DNA of 64,000 bases from Allomeiothermus sp035760705 (lineage in GTDB: Bacteria > Deinococcota > Deinococci > Deinococcales > Thermaceae): assembly GCA_035760705.1 (NCBI GenBank), contig DASTSL010000035.1, positions 1 through 64,000 on the forward strand, written 5' to 3'. A model generated the notes under the pieces. The model was not told the origin of the DNA. It saw only the letters and a list, made by a program, of their open reading frames with translations, and made no database searches. Positions 56,835-64,000 of the stretch are shown here, piece after piece. The position numbers and the translations under genes were made by a program. The stretch's first letter is position 1, and the number at the start of each line of letters is the position of its first letter.

Positions 56835-56859
56835 CGTTTCGGTCTTGGTGCAAATGCCA

Positions 56860-56887
56860 TTGCATATATAAACAGGACGTTTATACT
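56860..56887 (+). promoter_or_regulatory. Promoter of the small membrane protein gene
   Basis: TTGCAT (56860-56865), 16 bp, TATACT (56882-56887), seven bases before ATG 56895: a leaderless promoter. Confidence 0.65.
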
Positions 56888-56894
56888 TTTCTTC

Positions 56895-57242
56895 ATGAAT
56901 ACGTCCATTGCACTCATGGGGTTGCTGCTGTTGGCGCTGATCTGGTTGGTGCTGTACGCCCCCAAGATGGGTGAACACAGCCGAGATGCGAAGGTGCGGG
57001 CGCTGGCCAAGATGTCGCGCCACGCCCGCCGCCACAACACGGTAGTGCGCTACCACAACGGAGTTCCCTTCGTGGTGACACATCAGCGCCGGGGGCTCAT
57101 CTACATGCTCGAGGGCCGCAACGTGAGCCGCGAGCGCCTGGTGCGGGCCTTGGGGCACGGTGGCGAGGCCGTGGTGAGCAAGGTCGAGCAGGAAGAAGCC
57201 ATGACCGCCCCCAGCCCCACCCATCTGACCATGCTGGGCTGA
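56895..57242 (+). CDS. Small single-pass membrane protein
   Basis: A 115-residue protein with one N-terminal helix (IALMGLLLLALIWLVLYAP) and a basic cytoplasmic or external part (KVRALAKMSRHARRHNTVVRYHNG, VVTHQRRGLIYMLEGRNVSRERLVRALG). No family is recognised. It is divergent from the recombinase gene across the dif-like palindrome and has its own promoter and terminator. Confidence 0.7.
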   Translation: MNTSIALMGLLLLALIWLVLYAPKMGEHSRDAKVRALAKMSRHARRHNTVVRYHNGVPFVVTHQRRGLIYMLEGRNVSRERLVRALGHGGEAVVSKVEQEEAMTAPSPTHLTMLG

Positions 57243-57262
57243 GCGGGTTTTTCGGCAACTCT

Positions 57263-57290
57263 CCCCGCCAGCTTAGTGGCGGGGTTTTTT
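57263..57290 (+). terminator. Intrinsic terminator after the small membrane protein gene
   Basis: CCCCGCCA (57263-57270), six bases, TGGCGGGG (57277-57284), then TTTTTT. Confidence 0.92.
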
Positions 57291-57340
57291 AGTGGATGGC
57301 CGTGATCGGCGATGAGCAAGAAGTGTAAAGTGAGGATCGC

Positions 57341-58633
57341 ATGCTGAAGTCCGTCCCCGGAACCAACGATATTTTCTCCCAGAGCAAGGAATACGCCTTC
57401 CGCGAGCCGGTGTTTCGCTACATCGTCGAGACCGCCCAGAAGGTGCTGACCTCGAGCGGCGCGCAGATCCTCCACACCCCCATCTTCGAGTACGCCGAGG
57501 TCTTTCAAAAAGGCGTGGGCCTGACCTCCGACATCGTGGTCAAGAAGGAGATGTATGTTTTCGAGGACCGCGGCGAGCGTCTGCTGGCTTTGCGCCCCGA
57601 GCCCACCGCCTCGATTGTGCGGGCTTATAACGAGCACGGGATGAAGGTCTGGCCCCAGCCGGTGCGGCTTTTCACCTGGGGCCCGATCTTCCGCGCCGAG
57701 CGCCATCAGAAGGGCCGCTACAAACAGTTTCATCAGGTGGACTACGAGGCCATCGGTTCGGCGGACCCCCTGGTGGACGCCGAGAGCATCGCCCTGATGG
57801 TCAAGATCTACCGGGAGTTGGGGTTACGGGACCTCGAGGTCAAGCTGGGCTCGGTGGGCGACCCAGAAGACCGCCTGCGCTACAACGCCTACCTGCGCGA
57901 CCTCTTCCGCCCGCACGCCCCACGGCTGAGCGAGGACTCCAAAGCGCGGCTCGAGAGTAACCCCATGCGCATCCTCGACTCCAAGGACCCCGGCGACCAG
58001 GCCCTGTTGCGGGAACTCGAGGTCAAACCTATGCTCGAGTTCTTGGGGCCGGAGTCTTCGGCCTTTCACCAGGCGGTGCAGCGGTATCTGCGCCAGCTCG
58101 AGATCCCCTTCAGCGTGGACCCCAGCATCGTGCGGGGCCTCGACTACTACGTGCGCACCGCCTGGGAGGTCCACCACCGCCGGATCGGGGCCAAGTCGGC
58201 TCTGGGTGGGGGCGGGCGCTACGACGGGCTCTCGGAGATGCTGGGGGGCCCGCGGGTTCCGGGGGTGGGCTTCGGCATCGGGATCGAGCGGGTGGCGATC
58301 GCGCTCGAGGAGGAAGGGGTGGTGATCCCCTCCGACCCCTCCCCGGACCTCTACCTGGCCCCGCTGGACGAGACCGCCAAGGGCGAGGCGCTGGTCCTGG
58401 CCGAACGGCTGCGCCCGGAGTTCCGCGTGGAGATCGGCTACAGCGTCAAGAAGGTGGGAAAAGCGCTCGAGGACGCTCTCAAGCGCGGGGCCCGCTACGT
58501 CGGTTTTTTGGGCGAAGCTGAGCGGCAAAAGGGCGTGGTGGCACTCAAACACCTCGAGTCGGGTGACCAGCGCGAGGTGAGCTGGGAAGCGCTGGAGGAA
58601 GCCCTCGGCCCGGTGCCCGGGGTTCGGCTCTGA
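57341..58633 (+). CDS. hisS: Histidyl-tRNA synthetase
   Basis: A 430-residue class II synthetase. Motif 1 around GAQILHTPIFEYAEVF, motif 2 FTWGPIFRAERHQKGRYKQFHQVDYEAIG, the histidine-specific VRGLDYYVRTAWEV and LGGGGRYDGL, motif 3 GVGFGIGIERVAIAL, and a C-terminal anticodon-binding domain from about residue 330 are all present. Length is normal. It is followed by a terminator and convergent with the PATAN-like gene. Confidence 0.96.
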   Translation: MLKSVPGTNDIFSQSKEYAFREPVFRYIVETAQKVLTSSGAQILHTPIFEYAEVFQKGVGLTSDIVVKKEMYVFEDRGERLLALRPEPTASIVRAYNEHGMKVWPQPVRLFTWGPIFRAERHQKGRYKQFHQVDYEAIGSADPLVDAESIALMVKIYRELGLRDLEVKLGSVGDPEDRLRYNAYLRDLFRPHAPRLSEDSKARLESNPMRILDSKDPGDQALLRELEVKPMLEFLGPESSAFHQAVQRYLRQLEIPFSVDPSIVRGLDYYVRTAWEVHHRRIGAKSALGGGGRYDGLSEMLGGPRVPGVGFGIGIERVAIALEEEGVVIPSDPSPDLYLAPLDETAKGEALVLAERLRPEFRVEIGYSVKKVGKALEDALKRGARYVGFLGEAERQKGVVALKHLESGDQREVSWEALEEALGPVPGVRL

Positions 58634-58696
58634 CCGTGCTGATTCCGGTAGAAGTTTGATGCTTTGACGGGTCTCTTCAGCAAAGGTCTTCTGTAG

Positions 58697-58722
58697 GGGC
58701 ACCCCTTTGTGGGTGCCCTTAT
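58697..58722 (+). terminator. Terminator after hisS
   Basis: GGGCACCC (58697-58704), six bases, GGGTGCCC (58711-58718), TTAT. Perfect 8-bp stem. Confidence 0.75.
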
Positions 58723-58830
58723 CCCATTCAGGCCGATTTGGTGGGTCTTGGCGGGTCGGGGTCTTGGGCGAAATCCCTATAGCTTACGAACCGTTTTTAG
58801 CGATCTGCTTCCCTCTGCCGCACTCAGATA

Positions 58831-58868
58831 TTCATGTGAAAATAATCACGATAAATCACGCTCGTGAA
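58831..58868 (-). repeat. TTCACGA/TCGTGAA dispersed element, copy 6
   Basis: Read on the minus strand: TTCACGA, 10 bases, TCGTGATTATTTTCACATGAA. The core is CGTGA-TTATTT-TCACA. Its flank TCTCTG is shared with copy 7. Between the convergent hisS and PATAN-like genes. Confidence 0.85.
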
Positions 58869-58880
58869 ATCAATCTCTGT

Positions 58881-59285
58881 TTACAGCTTCACCGAAAAAC
58901 GATCCCGCCGGTCCAGGACGATCCGCATCCACAGAACCAACCTCACCAGGGGCCAATTCAGCGAATGGATCACGCCTTTGATGGGGATCGTGCGAGCAAA
59001 AACCCGGAAGGTCCCGGTTTTGCTGTGGGCCATCTCGAGCAAGAGTTCCTTGGCCGTGGCCGGGTCACACGAGCGGTCTTGGTGGGAGACATAGACCAAC
59101 ACCCCCTCCTCTACCTGGAGGGCCAGGCCGGTGTGGCCGTTATAAAGCAAGACGGTGGCGGTTTCTTCGCTCAAACCCTGGAGAAGTTCGAGAAAAGGCG
59201 TCTGTTCGAAGGTGCCCTCCAGGATGGGCACACCGAACCGCTCGATCGAGTTCAGCCCGCGCGGATCGTGTCCCGAGGCTCCCAT
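58881..59285 (-). CDS. PATAN/DUF4388-like protein
   Basis: A 134-residue protein. Residues about 20-95 (LEGTFEQTPFLELLQGLSEETATVLLYNG, ALQVEEGVLVYVSHQD, ELLLEMAHSKTGTFRV) fit the DUF4388/PATAN pattern found in Deinococcus-Thermus and myxobacterial signalling proteins. The C-terminus is basic and hydrophobic (WPLVRLVLWMRIVLDRRDRF). The start is ATG 59285, with TAGACT seven bases upstream; a longer frame to 59390 overlaps the permease promoter. Function unknown. Confidence 0.6.
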   Translation of the reverse strand: MGASGHDPRGLNSIERFGVPILEGTFEQTPFLELLQGLSEETATVLLYNGHTGLALQVEEGVLVYVSHQDRSCDPATAKELLLEMAHSKTGTFRVFARTIPIKGVIHSLNWPLVRLVLWMRIVLDRRDRFSVKL

Positions 59286-59378
59286 CAGAACCAGTCTAGC
59301 GGTACGCGCGCCGGTCGCGGGATAAAACTGACCCCGCTTGGCTTTCACCTTGGGGCCGCGGCTTGGTAGACTCACGCC

Positions 59379-60638
59379 GTGCGGACCCACCGTGCGCCTA
59401 CCGCCAAACGCCCTCTCGCTAACCGCCCCGCGCTGGTGCTCGGGGTAGCGGTGCTGCTGGCCCTGATCCGGCTGGCGGTGGCCCTCGAGCTACTCCCCGA
59501 CTGGGCCTATGGACTGGGGGCGGTGCTGCTTGCGGGGGTGACGCTCGAGGCGACTTTTAGGACGCTCCGACCGGCCTTGCTGCCGGGGCTGGGTTTACTG
59601 CTGGCGGGCATCGGGTTGGGCTATAGCTTCTTTCCCGCCGTCCTGCTGGCGCTGGCCGGGGTGGGAGCCCTCTATCTGGCCTGGACCCCCCATATGTCCG
59701 AGCGCGAACAGGCGGCCTTCTGGGGCTGGCTGCTGGTATGGCCCTCGGTGGGGCTGCTTTTGGTCTGGCAGATCATCCCCAGTCTCTATGCCCTGTGGCT
59801 CTCGTTTTTGGACCGCTTCAACTTCATCGGTCAGAGCAAGTTCGCCGGCTTGCTCAACTACGAGATCCTGCTCACCCGCGATCCCCTGTTCTGGAAGGCG
59901 CTGGGCAATACCTTCTGGTTCGTGATCTTCACCGTTCCTATAGGGATCTTGTTGGCGACCTTAGTAGCGATCCTGCTCAACGAGAAGGTGCGCTTGCAGG
60001 GGGTCTTCCGCACGCTTTACTTCCTGCCCTACATCACCGCGCTCACCGCGGCAGCGGCGGTGTGGGACTGGATCTACAACCCCGAGTTCGGCTTTCTCAA
60101 CTGGCTGCTCGGCACGCCGGGGCTGGACTGGCTTTCCATGCCGCAGGGGATCTTCGCCTTGGCCTTGGCCCCGCTCGGTATCAAGCTGCAAGGCTTCTGG
60201 GCCGGGCCCAGCGTGGCCTTCGTGGCGATCATGGTGATGAGCCTGTGGCACTTACTGGGGTACCAGGTGGTGGTGATCTTGGCCGGGCTGCAAAACATCC
60301 CCAAGGAGTACTACGAGGCCGCCCAGCTCGACGGGGCCAGCTGGTGGCAACAGCAGCGCCACATCACCTGGCCGCTGCTCTCCCCTACCACCTTCTTCCT
60401 CTCTACGCTGGGCTTGATCGGAGCCTTCCAAGTCTTTACTCAGGTGCTCATCATGACGCCCACCGGAGGGGTCTTGCAGGACACCCTAACCATCACCCTT
60501 TACCTCTACAACAAAGGCTTCCGCGATTCGGATTTCTCCTACGCCAGCGCCATCGCGGTGGTGGTGTTCGCGGTGATCCTGGCCCTCACGGTGGTGCAGC
60601 AGCGGGTGCTCGAGCGGAGGGTGACGTATGAGGCTTAA
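59379..60638 (+). CDS. Sugar ABC transporter permease (MalF-like)
   Basis: A 419-residue inner-membrane permease. Three extra N-terminal hydrophobic helices (residues about 18-105) precede a six-helix permease core, as in MalF. The EAA loop that docks the ATPase reads EYYEAAQLDGASWWQQQRHITWPLLSP. TAGACT six bases before the GTG indicates a leaderless mRNA. The downstream permease overlaps by 11 bp. The substrate is probably a sugar or glycerol phosphate; no ATPase gene lies in the window, so a shared MsmK-type ATPase is likely. Confidence 0.9.
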   Translation: MRTHRAPTAKRPLANRPALVLGVAVLLALIRLAVALELLPDWAYGLGAVLLAGVTLEATFRTLRPALLPGLGLLLAGIGLGYSFFPAVLLALAGVGALYLAWTPHMSEREQAAFWGWLLVWPSVGLLLVWQIIPSLYALWLSFLDRFNFIGQSKFAGLLNYEILLTRDPLFWKALGNTFWFVIFTVPIGILLATLVAILLNEKVRLQGVFRTLYFLPYITALTAAAAVWDWIYNPEFGFLNWLLGTPGLDWLSMPQGIFALALAPLGIKLQGFWAGPSVAFVAIMVMSLWHLLGYQVVVILAGLQNIPKEYYEAAQLDGASWWQQQRHITWPLLSPTTFFLSTLGLIGAFQVFTQVLIMTPTGGVLQDTLTITLYLYNKGFRDSDFSYASAIAVVVFAVILALTVVQQRVLERRVTYEA

Positions 60639-61875
60639 CGTTGGCTACTCGGAGAGCACCATGACCCCCCGATTTGCCCTGGGCCGCCTCCTGATCTACC
60701 TCGTCTTGGGTGTGGGCGCGGTGGCGATGGCCTTTCCCTTCTATTGGATGCTGGCGACCAGCCTCAAAAGCCCGCAGGAGGCCCAGCAGACCCAGCCGAT
60801 CTGGGTTCCCGAACGGCTCAAGCCCACCAACTGGATGGTCGCGGCCCGGCTGGGGGCTCAAAGCGGGAGTGCCCTCTGGGGCGGCTATGGGGCGGGCCGG
60901 ACGGTCACCTTGCGGATCTACACCGGCGAAATGGGGCCAAAGCCCCAGGTGAGCATCCCCACCGCCATCGGGGCCTTCTCCGACCCCCGGGCCGACAACA
61001 CCCAGATCCGCATCCGCTACGCCGAAGGTTACTGGGAAATCGCCTTCACCAACGGCTCGAGCGAATCCTTCCGGCTGCTGCCGGTGGTGGTACTGATCTC
61101 CAAGAGCTACCCCAGCTACCGGCCCGAACTGCCCCCCGACGCGGTGCGCTCGAGCGGCGAGGACTGGCGGCTGGAGTGGGTCAACGTGGCTCCCGGAGCC
61201 CTGGGGTACGTGTTCCACAACTACCGCGAAGCCTGGAACGCGGCTCCCTTCGGGCGATACTTCTTCAACAGCTTCTTCACCGCGGGAACCCAGGTGCTGG
61301 TGGGGCTCCTGCTAGCGGCGATGACCGCCTTCGCCCTGGCCCGCATCGAGTTTCCCGGCAAGGGTGTGGTGTGGCTGATGATCCTGGCCACCCTGATGAT
61401 TCCCGGCGAGGTTTTGCTGATCCCCAACTACATCCTGCTCTCGAGGCTGGAGTGGATCAACACCTACTATGCCCTGATCGTGCCCTGGCTGGCTTCGGTG
61501 TTCGGGATTTTCCTGTTGCGGCAGTTCTACCTCTCGTTGCCGGGGGACCTCTTCGACGCCGCGCGGATCGACGGGGCCACCTACTGGACCCAGCTGGTGC
61601 GGATCGCCCTGCCGCTCTCGGTGCCAGGGCTGGTGACCTATGGCATCTTCACGTTTTTGGGCGCTTACAACGCCCTGCTGTGGCCCTTGATCGTGACCGA
61701 TAAACCCGAGACGTACACCATCCAACGGGGTCTCCAGGTGTTTATCGGCGAAGCCGGGAGCGACTACGGGGCTTTGATGGCGGCCTCCACGCTCTCGATC
61801 CTGCCCATCGTGCTGGGGTATTTCTTCGCCCAGCGGCAGTTCATCCAGGGGGTAGCCCGTAGCGGGATCAAATAG
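60628..61875 (+). CDS. Sugar ABC transporter permease (MalG-like) with large extracytoplasmic insert
   Basis: A 415-residue permease; usual MalG proteins have about 280-300. The first helix (LLIYLVLGVGAVAMAFPFYWMLATSL) is followed by about 130 extra residues (60-195) rich in beta-strand sequence (TVTLRIYTGEMG, IRIRYAEGYWEIAFTNG, DWRLEWVNVAPG), then NYREAWNAAPFGRYFFNSF and the normal core. The EAA loop is DLFDAARIDGATYWTQLVRIALPLS. The insert would face the periplasmic side, where the binding protein docks. Confidence 0.88.
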   Translation: MRLNVGYSESTMTPRFALGRLLIYLVLGVGAVAMAFPFYWMLATSLKSPQEAQQTQPIWVPERLKPTNWMVAARLGAQSGSALWGGYGAGRTVTLRIYTGEMGPKPQVSIPTAIGAFSDPRADNTQIRIRYAEGYWEIAFTNGSSESFRLLPVVVLISKSYPSYRPELPPDAVRSSGEDWRLEWVNVAPGALGYVFHNYREAWNAAPFGRYFFNSFFTAGTQVLVGLLLAAMTAFALARIEFPGKGVVWLMILATLMIPGEVLLIPNYILLSRLEWINTYYALIVPWLASVFGIFLLRQFYLSLPGDLFDAARIDGATYWTQLVRIALPLSVPGLVTYGIFTFLGAYNALLWPLIVTDKPETYTIQRGLQVFIGEAGSDYGALMAASTLSILPIVLGYFFAQRQFIQGVARSGIK

Positions 61876-61928
61876 GTAGACTTTAGCGGGTGATCTGACC
61901 GTTAGCTGACGCTGTTGTGGGGATATAC

Positions 61929-61948
61929 GGCGAGCGAGGCTGCTCGCC
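61929..61948 (+). promoter_or_regulatory. Hairpin before the sugar-binding protein gene
   Basis: GGCGAGC (61929-61935), six bases, GCTCGCC (61942-61948), 19 bases before the binding-protein ATG. Such hairpins often stabilise or partly terminate transcripts so that the binding protein is made in excess. Confidence 0.45.
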
Positions 61949-61967
61949 AAAGCCAAGGAGGAACGAC

Positions 61968-63227
61968 ATGATACGCCTGATGATCGGTTTAGCCCTGATG
62001 GTCTTGGGCCTGGGTCTGGCCCAGCAAAAACCCGAGGACGTGATCAAAAGCCAGTGCGAGAAGGCCGGGGTGGTGGCCGAGCTGTGGAACGGCTTTACCG
62101 GCGGGGCCCCCAAGACAGCCCTGGAGAATCTGGCTGTGGAGTTCAACAAGACCCAGAACGGCCAGGCCTGCGTGCGGCCCATCTCGCAAGGCAACTATCG
62201 CGACCTCTCCACCAAGATCAAGGCCGCCTTCGCCAGCGGGAAAGTGCCGGTGATGGCCCAGGCCTTTGAGAACAACATGGCCCTTTACCTCGAGTCCGAC
62301 GCCCTCTTGCCGATGTCGGCGCTGGGCGTGGACCTGAAGGGGGTCAACCCGCTCTTCGTGAACGCGGTGACCTTCAACAAACAGGTCTACGGGGTTCCCT
62401 TCAACAAAAGCATCCAGATCCTGTACTACAACCGCGACCTGCTGAAGAAATATGGCGCCAAGGTTCCTGCTACCGTGGAGGAGTTCGTGGCGACCGCCAA
62501 GCAGATTTCGCAGGGGGAGAAGGCCCCGGTCTACTTCTTCCAGCCCGACACCTCGACCTTCTCCTACTGGTTCTTCACGCTGGGCGGGAACTACCTGCCG
62601 GGCGGCAAGCTGGTGCTGAACTCGCCCAAGGCCCTCGAGACGCTCGAGTTCTTGGTGCGAGGCGTCAAGGACGGCTGGGCACGGCCCATCACCAACGGCT
62701 TCATCAACGCCAACTTCGGCGCGGGGCCCTTCGGCTTCTCCACCGACACCTCCGCCGGCTACAGCTTCTACCTCCAGGCCGCCAAGTTCGACGTGGGCGT
62801 GGCGACCCTGCCGGGTCGGACCAACAAGCAACCCGGCTTCGGGCTGGTGCAAGGCACCAACATCGTGGTCTTCAAAGGGGCTGACGAGAAGGAGAAAAAG
62901 GTCGCTGCCGACTTCCTCAAGTTCATCATCTCGCCCAAGGCCCAGGCGGTGTTCGGGGTGGCCACCAACTACGTGCCGGTCAACCTGGGTTCGGGGGTTG
63001 ACCCCTTGGTGACCCGCTACATCAAGGAAAACCCGGCCTTCGGCGTGGCGATTACCCAGGCCCGCTACGCCAAGTTTGAACCGGCCCTCTCCGATTGGGA
63101 GCAGATCCGCTTCGACATCCTGGGGCAGGCCATCAAGGAGGCGGTGCTGGGCCAGGCGACCCCCAAGGCCGCGCTGGATAAGGCGCAGAAAGCCGCCGAA
63201 GACCTGTTGTCGGGTCGAACCCGCTGA
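61968..63227 (+). CDS. ABC transporter sugar-binding protein
   Basis: A 419-residue periplasmic binding protein. Signal peptide MIRLMIGLALMVLGLGLAQ; the mature protein has the family 1 pattern VAELWNGFTGGAPKTALENLAVEFNKTQ, YGVPFNKSIQILYYNRDLLKKYG, VPATVEEFVATAKQI and TNIVVFKGADEKEKKVAADFLKFI. This resembles UgpB-type proteins for glycerol-3-phosphate or sugars; the ligand is not certain. AAGGAGGA lies upstream of the ATG. It is downstream of both permeases, the reverse of the common order. Confidence 0.9.
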   Translation: MIRLMIGLALMVLGLGLAQQKPEDVIKSQCEKAGVVAELWNGFTGGAPKTALENLAVEFNKTQNGQACVRPISQGNYRDLSTKIKAAFASGKVPVMAQAFENNMALYLESDALLPMSALGVDLKGVNPLFVNAVTFNKQVYGVPFNKSIQILYYNRDLLKKYGAKVPATVEEFVATAKQISQGEKAPVYFFQPDTSTFSYWFFTLGGNYLPGGKLVLNSPKALETLEFLVRGVKDGWARPITNGFINANFGAGPFGFSTDTSAGYSFYLQAAKFDVGVATLPGRTNKQPGFGLVQGTNIVVFKGADEKEKKVAADFLKFIISPKAQAVFGVATNYVPVNLGSGVDPLVTRYIKENPAFGVAITQARYAKFEPALSDWEQIRFDILGQAIKEAVLGQATPKAALDKAQKAAEDLLSGRTR

Positions 63228-63235
63228 TTTGGCTC

Positions 63236-63264
63236 GAGGCCGGAACCCACCCGGCCTCTTCTTG
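63236..63264 (+). terminator. Terminator after the binding-protein gene
   Basis: GAGGCCGG (63236-63243), seven bases, CCGGCCTC (63251-63258), then TTCTTG. Confidence 0.75.
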
Positions 63265-63270
63265 CTCGAG

Positions 63271-63309
63271 TTTATGTGATTATTTTCACGATAAATCTGG
63301 ATCGTGAAA
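63271..63309 (-). repeat. TTCACGA/TCGTGAA dispersed element, copy 7
   Basis: Read on the minus strand: TTCACGA, 10 bases, TCGTGAAAATAATCACATAAA. CGTGA-AAATAA-TCACA is the closest copy to a textbook CRP site (TGTGA-N6-TCACA). It lies about 155 bp upstream of the gap promoter. Confidence 0.88.
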
Positions 63310-63439
63310 TTAGTCTCTGGTGTGGGAACTGGCTAGCTCGAGCCTTAGCCCGGAGCAATCCTGAGGGGAGAGCCATTTATCCTGCGAACCCCGGCGTAGG
63401 CTTGAGGGTGGTAGGGTGCGTGCGCCGGCGAAGGGCTCG

Positions 63440-63468
63440 CGACAAGTCGGGGCGAAACGCGCTATAGT
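63440..63468 (+). promoter_or_regulatory. Probable promoter of gap
   Basis: TATAGT (63463-63468) with a weak -35-like CGACAA (63440-63445) 17 bp upstream. A leader of about 60 bases follows. Confidence 0.5.
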
Positions 63469-63533
63469 GGGCTTCGGCTGGAATTGGTTCCACCGTGGCC
63501 CAGGCAGGACCCAACCTATGTAAGGAGGAACAC

Positions 63534-64000
63534 ATGAGAGTAGCCATTAACGGATTCGGGCGCATCGGGCGGCAGGTCTTCCGCATCCTCGAGGAGCGCG
63601 GGGTCGAGATCGTGGGGATCAACGACCTCTCCGACAACGCCATTCTGGCCCATCTGTTCAAGTACGACTCCAACTATGGCCGCTTCCCCGGAACGGTCAG
63701 CTACGACGAGCAAAATATCAGCGTGAACGGCAAGACCGTCCGGGTCTACGAGGAGAAAGACCCCGCCGCGCTGCCCTGGGGGGATATCGGGGCGGACATC
63801 GTGATCGAGTCCACGGGCCGCTTCACCAAGCTCGAGGCCGCCGAGGCTCACCTCAAGGCCGGGGCCAAGAAGGTGATCATCAGCGCCCCCGGCAAGGGGG
63901 ATATGCTCACCGTGGTGATGGGGGTCAACGAACACATGTACGACCCCGCCAAGCACCACGTGATCTCCAACGCGAGCTGCACCACAAACGGTCTGGCCCC
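63534..64000 (+). CDS. gap: Glyceraldehyde-3-phosphate dehydrogenase (N-terminal part)
   Basis: The first 155 codons of GAPDH, cut by the window end. MRVAINGFGRIGRQVFRIL is the NAD-binding fingerprint, followed by INDLSDNAILAHLFKYDSNYG, ESTGRFT, KKVIISAPGKGDMLTVVMGVN and the catalytic cysteine in ISNASCTTNGLAP. It makes 1,3-bisphosphoglycerate in glycolysis. AAGGAGGA lies ahead of the ATG. The gene probably continues for about 180 codons beyond the window. Confidence 0.96.
   Translation, partial: MRVAINGFGRIGRQVFRILEERGVEIVGINDLSDNAILAHLFKYDSNYGRFPGTVSYDEQNISVNGKTVRVYEEKDPAALPWGDIGADIVIESTGRFTKLEAAEAHLKAGAKKVIISAPGKGDMLTVVMGVNEHMYDPAKHHVISNASCTTNGLA

Overview
The window looks like chromosomal DNA from a Thermaceae bacterium, most likely Meiothermus or a close relative. 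The evidence is high GC content, proteins that resemble Thermus homologues throughout (SmpB, EF-P with Arg32, type-2 IleRS, A-adding tRNA nucleotidyltransferase), and many genes whose TAnnnT -10 box sits only 6-8 bases before the start codon, the leaderless pattern of Deinococcus-Thermus. The hexamer CTCGAG is strikingly abundant. There are no rRNA or tRNA genes, CRISPR arrays, intact insertion sequences or prophage; it reads as core genome sprinkled with small repeats.

Layout. 0-8 kb: aroH (partial), a PIG-L deacetylase convergent with a ClC chloride transporter, an operon of amidohydrolase, GNAT and N-acylamino acid racemase/OSBS (possible D- to L-amino acid conversion), and the 5-oxoprolinase genes pxpA and pxpBC. 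8-12 kb: gatC-serS, a PLP decarboxylase and an MnmC-like methyltransferase. 12-17 kb: a four-gene envelope-glycan group (two glycosyltransferases, MFS transporter, polysaccharide deacetylase). 17-24 kb: transketolase, efp, accB-accC, a NUDIX hydrolase. 24-31 kb: a DHH-CBS-tRNA nucleotidyltransferase fusion, two tandem M50 proteins (one lacking its catalytic motif), nfo, an RlpA-like protein and an M24 peptidase. 31-38 kb: ileS behind a T-box leader, divergent from transaldolase-rho, then a LysM/M23 peptidase. 38-43 kb: pdxS, pdxT, a small secreted protein, asnS. 42.6-43.9 kb: an XRE-regulator/membrane-protein operon with a double operator and two poly-G frameshifts. 44-48 kb: a serine hydrolase, two HAD phosphatases, a PhzF protein. 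48-56 kb: aspS, smpB, an amidase, a GerMN protein, smc. 55.7-59 kb: a Xer-type recombinase with a dif-like palindrome beside its start, a small membrane protein, hisS and a PATAN-like protein. 59-64 kb: a sugar ABC transporter (two permeases and a binding protein, no ATPase) and the start of gap.

The most notable signals outside genes are: (1) seven copies of a 35-40 bp element containing a CRP/FNR-like palindrome CGTGA-N6-TCAC; (2) a perfect 16-bp inverted repeat with a 6-bp centre, laid out like a dif site, 11 bases from the recombinase start; (3) short palindromic sequences inserted in frame into three protein genes; (4) the double TGTCAAG-N4-CTTGACA operator over the XRE-operon promoter; (5) a T-box leader for ileS. 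Start sites were moved from the longest frame wherever a -10 box, a Shine-Dalgarno sequence or family alignment argued for it.
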